This document shows, in pieces, positions 51,331 to 53,664 of a stretch of 53,664 nt of DNA; the stretch's first letter is position 1; each line of letters starts with the position of its first letter. A program made the position numbers and the translations under genes. This DNA comes from Deltaproteobacteria bacterium (GTDB taxonomy: Bacteria; Desulfobacterota; Binatia; UTPRO1), in contig JAJCZP010000016.1 in the NCBI GenBank assembly GCA_029262315.1, positions 1 through 53,664 of the forward strand, given 5' to 3'. The notes beneath the pieces are model-generated. The model searched no databases. It was given only the letters and a program-made list of their open reading frames with translations, and was not told the DNA's origin.

Positions 51331-52263
51331 GTGTCGGCATGGCGGGGGCTGTCTGGGAGCCGTGTGCTCTTGCTGATCGGCAGCGTCTTGGTTGCCGGTG
51401 TCGTTGCGGGTGCGGATCCCGTAGCCGCGGAGCCTTGCGTCGACGCCGTTGTCGAGTTCACTGCCGGTACGAACGGCGGGTTCCAGGAAGAGCTCCTTCC
51501 CGACATCGTTCTCGGGCCGCCGTTCGGCGATGGCGTGACGGATGGCTCGCTCGACGTGGCCTCGCTCGGCGATGGCGGCTCGATAACGGTGGCCTTCGAG
51601 GACAATGTAATCCTCGACGGTCCGGGCGTCGACTTCACGATTTTCGAGAATCCGTTCGGAGACGGCGTGACGCAGGCAACATTCATCGAGGTCGGTGTCG
51701 TGTCGGTGAGTGCCGACGGAGAGAACTTCTTCGAGATTCCGTTCGACCCGAACAGCTTTCTGGGTCTCGCCGGCGTGACGCCGGTCGAGAGCCATCCGGA
51801 CAACGGCATCGACCCGCGCGATCCGACGGTGGCGGGGGGCGACGCCTTCGATCTCGCTGACGTGGGGTTGAGCGAGGCTCGCTTCGTGCGAATCGATGAC
51901 CCCGGCGTGCTGATTCATGATCCCGGCAACGACTTTCCGACGCCCGGGGCCGGGAAGTCGGGATTCGATCTGGACGCCATCGTTGCCGTGCATTCCATGG
52001 ACACGTGCGCGGCTTGTTGCGACGTCGACGGCAGCGGTACGATCACGCCCGGCGATGCTCTGTTGCTCCTGCGCGACGTCCTGAACCAGCCGCTCGCCAT
52101 CGCGCCTTGTGGAGAGGCGCCCTGTCGGAGCCTTCATTGCGGAGATACCGACGATAGCGGCGGTGTTGGACTGACCGACGTGGTGCGCTGCCAGCAACTC
52201 GCCTCCGAGCTGGCTCCGGCCATCGCGCTATGCGCGACGGGCCCCTGCGACTTCGCGCCATGA
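51331..52263 (+). CDS. Secreted cell-surface protein with dockerin-like repeats
   Basis: About 310 residues from GTG 51331; ATG 51295 and GTG 51364 are alternatives. The signal peptide is VLLLIGSVLVAGVVAGADPVAA. The main domain reads DGPGVDFTIFENPFGDG, FIEVGVVSVSADGENFFEIP and ARFVRIDDPG, a pattern I recall in surface proteins beside btuB in other phyla. Two dockerin/EF-hand-like repeats end it: DVDGSGTITPGDALLLL and DTDDSGGVGLTDVVRC. The last codon overlaps the receptor start (ATGA). Likely an accessory surface protein for corrinoid uptake. Confidence 0.8.
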   Translation: MSAWRGLSGSRVLLLIGSVLVAGVVAGADPVAAEPCVDAVVEFTAGTNGGFQEELLPDIVLGPPFGDGVTDGSLDVASLGDGGSITVAFEDNVILDGPGVDFTIFENPFGDGVTQATFIEVGVVSVSADGENFFEIPFDPNSFLGLAGVTPVESHPDNGIDPRDPTVAGGDAFDLADVGLSEARFVRIDDPGVLIHDPGNDFPTPGAGKSGFDLDAIVAVHSMDTCAACCDVDGSGTITPGDALLLLRDVLNQPLAIAPCGEAPCRSLHCGDTDDSGGVGLTDVVRCQQLASELAPAIALCATGPCDFAP

Positions 52264-53664
52264 GGGGATCACGACCATGCGCCCCGTGCGACGGGTCCGC
52301 GCGACGAACGCGCTCCCTCAGCGGCCTGCTGGCCCTCGTGCTGCTCGTGTCCGCCTCTCGGGCGCCGGCGCAGCCCGCCGATCTCGCGTCCGAGCAACCT
52401 CCACCGCAGGCACCAGTCGACGATGGCGTGATCTCCACCATCGAGGTGACCGCTGCGCCAATCGAGGAAGCGACGCGCGATCAGAGTGCGTTTGCCACGG
52501 TCGTGCAGATTCGCGATCAGCCCGCCGAGGGGCAGACGCTCACCGATGTGCTCGATGACAGTGTTGGTGTGCAGGTGCGCCGTTTCGGCGGGCTCGGCGA
52601 CTTTGCCACGGTCTCGATTCGCGGCAGCAGTCCGGGGCAAGTACGCATCTACCTCGATGGCGTGCCGCTCACGCGTGCACGGAGCGAGACGGTGAACCTG
52701 GCCGACCTGCCGCTCGATCAGCTCGACCGTGTCGAGGTGTATCGCGGCGTGAGCCCGCTCGCGGTGTCGGCCTCCGCGCTCGGCGGAGTGGTCAATCTCG
52801 TGACGCGTACGCCGAGCGACGAGCCTTCGTTTAGTCTGATCGCCGGGGGTGGCTCGTTCGGGACTCGCAAGGTCAGTTCGACGGCGTCGATGGCCGGCGG
52901 GCCGTGGAGCGGGTTCGTTGCGGCGTCGTACCTCGGCTCGGAGGGCGACTTCAGTTTCCGCGATGACAACGGCACGCCGGAGAATCCGAACGACGACGAG
53001 ACGGTCGATCGCGAGAACAATCATTTTGACGCGTTCGAGGGGCTCGCCAAGGTGCAGTACGCGTACGACGGCGGGGAGACCTTCACCGCGCTGCAAGAAG
53101 TGTTTACGAACGACCAGGGCGTTCCGGGGATCGGCGCATTCCAGTCGGAAAACGCGAACCTCCGCGAGCTTCGCAGCCTGACGTACCTGCGCTACCGGGA
53201 CGAGCAGGTTGGCAGTCGGCCGCTGGCGCTGACCGGCACGGGCTTCTTCGTGTTCGAGAAGCAGGATTTCCGTGATCTGCAGGGCGAGATCGGCCTCGGC
53301 AATCAGGCCACGAGCAACCGAACCTACGTCGGCGGAGCGGGCGTGGAGGGCGAGTACCTGTACGGGTTGCACGAGATCGTCGGCCGGCTGGATCTCATCG
53401 GTGAGCTCTTTTCGCCGAAGGAGAAGCTGGCCGACGAGCCCAATGGCCCGAACCAGTCCCGGATCACCCTGAATAGCGCCATAGGCGACACGTTCGGTCT
53501 CTTCGGCGATCGGCTGATCTTGCAGCCGTCGTTTCGTTACGAGTTCGTGCACGACGATTTCAGCGGATCGATCGGGCCGGGCGGTGCGCTTACCGGCGAG
53601 GCCGGTGGCGGCGACGAGCATCTCTTTACGCCGCGCTTGGGTGTGAGCGTCGTCGCGATGCCCT
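52260..53664 (+). CDS. TonB-dependent outer-membrane receptor (BtuB-like), 3' end outside window
   Basis: The frame opens at ATG 52260, overlapping the previous stop (ATGA), and stays open to the window end; at least 468 residues are present. Signal peptide SGLLALVLLVSASRAPAQ with cleavage after about residue 37; a TonB-box-like segment GVISTIEVTAAP; plug domain QTLTDVLDDSVGVQVRRFGG, SIRGSSPGQVRIYLDGVPL, LDQLDRVEVYRGVSPL and ALGGVVNLVTRTP; then the first barrel strands. The upstream cobalamin riboswitch indicates a corrinoid receptor. The C-terminal half of the barrel lies beyond the window. Confidence 0.92.
   Translation, partial: MRGSRPCAPCDGSARRTRSLSGLLALVLLVSASRAPAQPADLASEQPPPQAPVDDGVISTIEVTAAPIEEATRDQSAFATVVQIRDQPAEGQTLTDVLDDSVGVQVRRFGGLGDFATVSIRGSSPGQVRIYLDGVPLTRARSETVNLADLPLDQLDRVEVYRGVSPLAVSASALGGVVNLVTRTPSDEPSFSLIAGGGSFGTRKVSSTASMAGGPWSGFVAASYLGSEGDFSFRDDNGTPENPNDDETVDRENNHFDAFEGLAKVQYAYDGGETFTALQEVFTNDQGVPGIGAFQSENANLRELRSLTYLRYRDEQVGSRPLALTGTGFFVFEKQDFRDLQGEIGLGNQATSNRTYVGGAGVEGEYLYGLHEIVGRLDLIGELFSPKEKLADEPNGPNQSRITLNSAIGDTFGLFGDRLILQPSFRYEFVHDDFSGSIGPGGALTGEAGGGDEHLFTPRLGVSVVAMP

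Noticed and set aside
52269-53621. 450-residue minus-strand open frame at the window end
   Set aside because: It is antisense to the TonB receptor, which has signal peptide, plug motifs and a coupled start at 52260.

Overview
The window is GC-rich, densely coded DNA from a Gram-negative bacterium: it ends in a TonB-dependent outer-membrane receptor and carries signal-peptide and lipoprotein-signal proteins. The metabolic content (acyl-CoA ligases, acyl-CoA dehydrogenases, thiolases, three luciferase-like F420-type oxidoreductases, SDRs, a CoA-transferase) resembles Actinobacteria. However, two secreted proteins carry C-terminal domains I associate with uncultured Binatia (Candidatus Binatota / Desulfobacterota_B). 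That placement is an inference from style, not a marker-gene result. No rRNA, tRNA, CRISPR, insertion sequence or phage gene was seen.

Layout. 107-6000: a thiolase, two acyl-CoA ligases (one strongly FadD3-like), an LLM oxidoreductase and an SRPBCC protein. 6042-15727: accessory metabolism with GNATs, small membrane proteins, a paraoxonase, a thioesterase, two MAPEG proteins, a zinc alcohol dehydrogenase, a methyltransferase and an SDR. This stretch holds a probable selenoprotein (7700-8851): a redoxin with in-frame TGA in a W-U-P-P-C motif, followed by a GGU-loop hairpin and fused to a DsbD-alpha-like domain. 15767-17998 (minus strand): a methyltransferase, a class III cyclase and a DUF2238 membrane protein.

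18495-27892: a beta-propeller lipoprotein, two NTF2-fold enzymes, then seven tightly packed genes matching the mycobacterial igr region for sterol side-chain removal (chsE2, chsH2, chsE1, chsH1, ltp2), followed by a fadA5-like thiolase and an Hsd4A-like SDR. A sequence matching the KstR operator consensus lies in the promoter of this operon. Together these genes would dehydrogenate, hydrate and retro-aldol cleave the last three side-chain carbons of a steroid acyl-CoA.

28065-31152: a translationally coupled glycosyltransferase / methyltransferase / terpene-cyclase-fold trio. 31324-32966: a HipB-HipA module with several repeat elements upstream. 33056-47132: mixed metabolism (CoA-transferase, lamin-tail secreted protein with 14 TPVATA repeats, thioesterase, LLM enzymes, thiolase-like protein, RecQ, class III aminotransferase, FATP-type ligase).

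47236-53664: two divergent metal/cofactor uptake operons. On the minus strand is feoAB behind a Fur box. On the plus strand a cobalamin riboswitch leads a secreted beta-propeller protein, a second secreted protein with dockerin-like repeats, and a TonB receptor cut by the window end; the arrangement recalls BtuG-BtuB corrinoid capture. Three gene remnants (two VOC-like, one DUF1203-like) show local gene decay.
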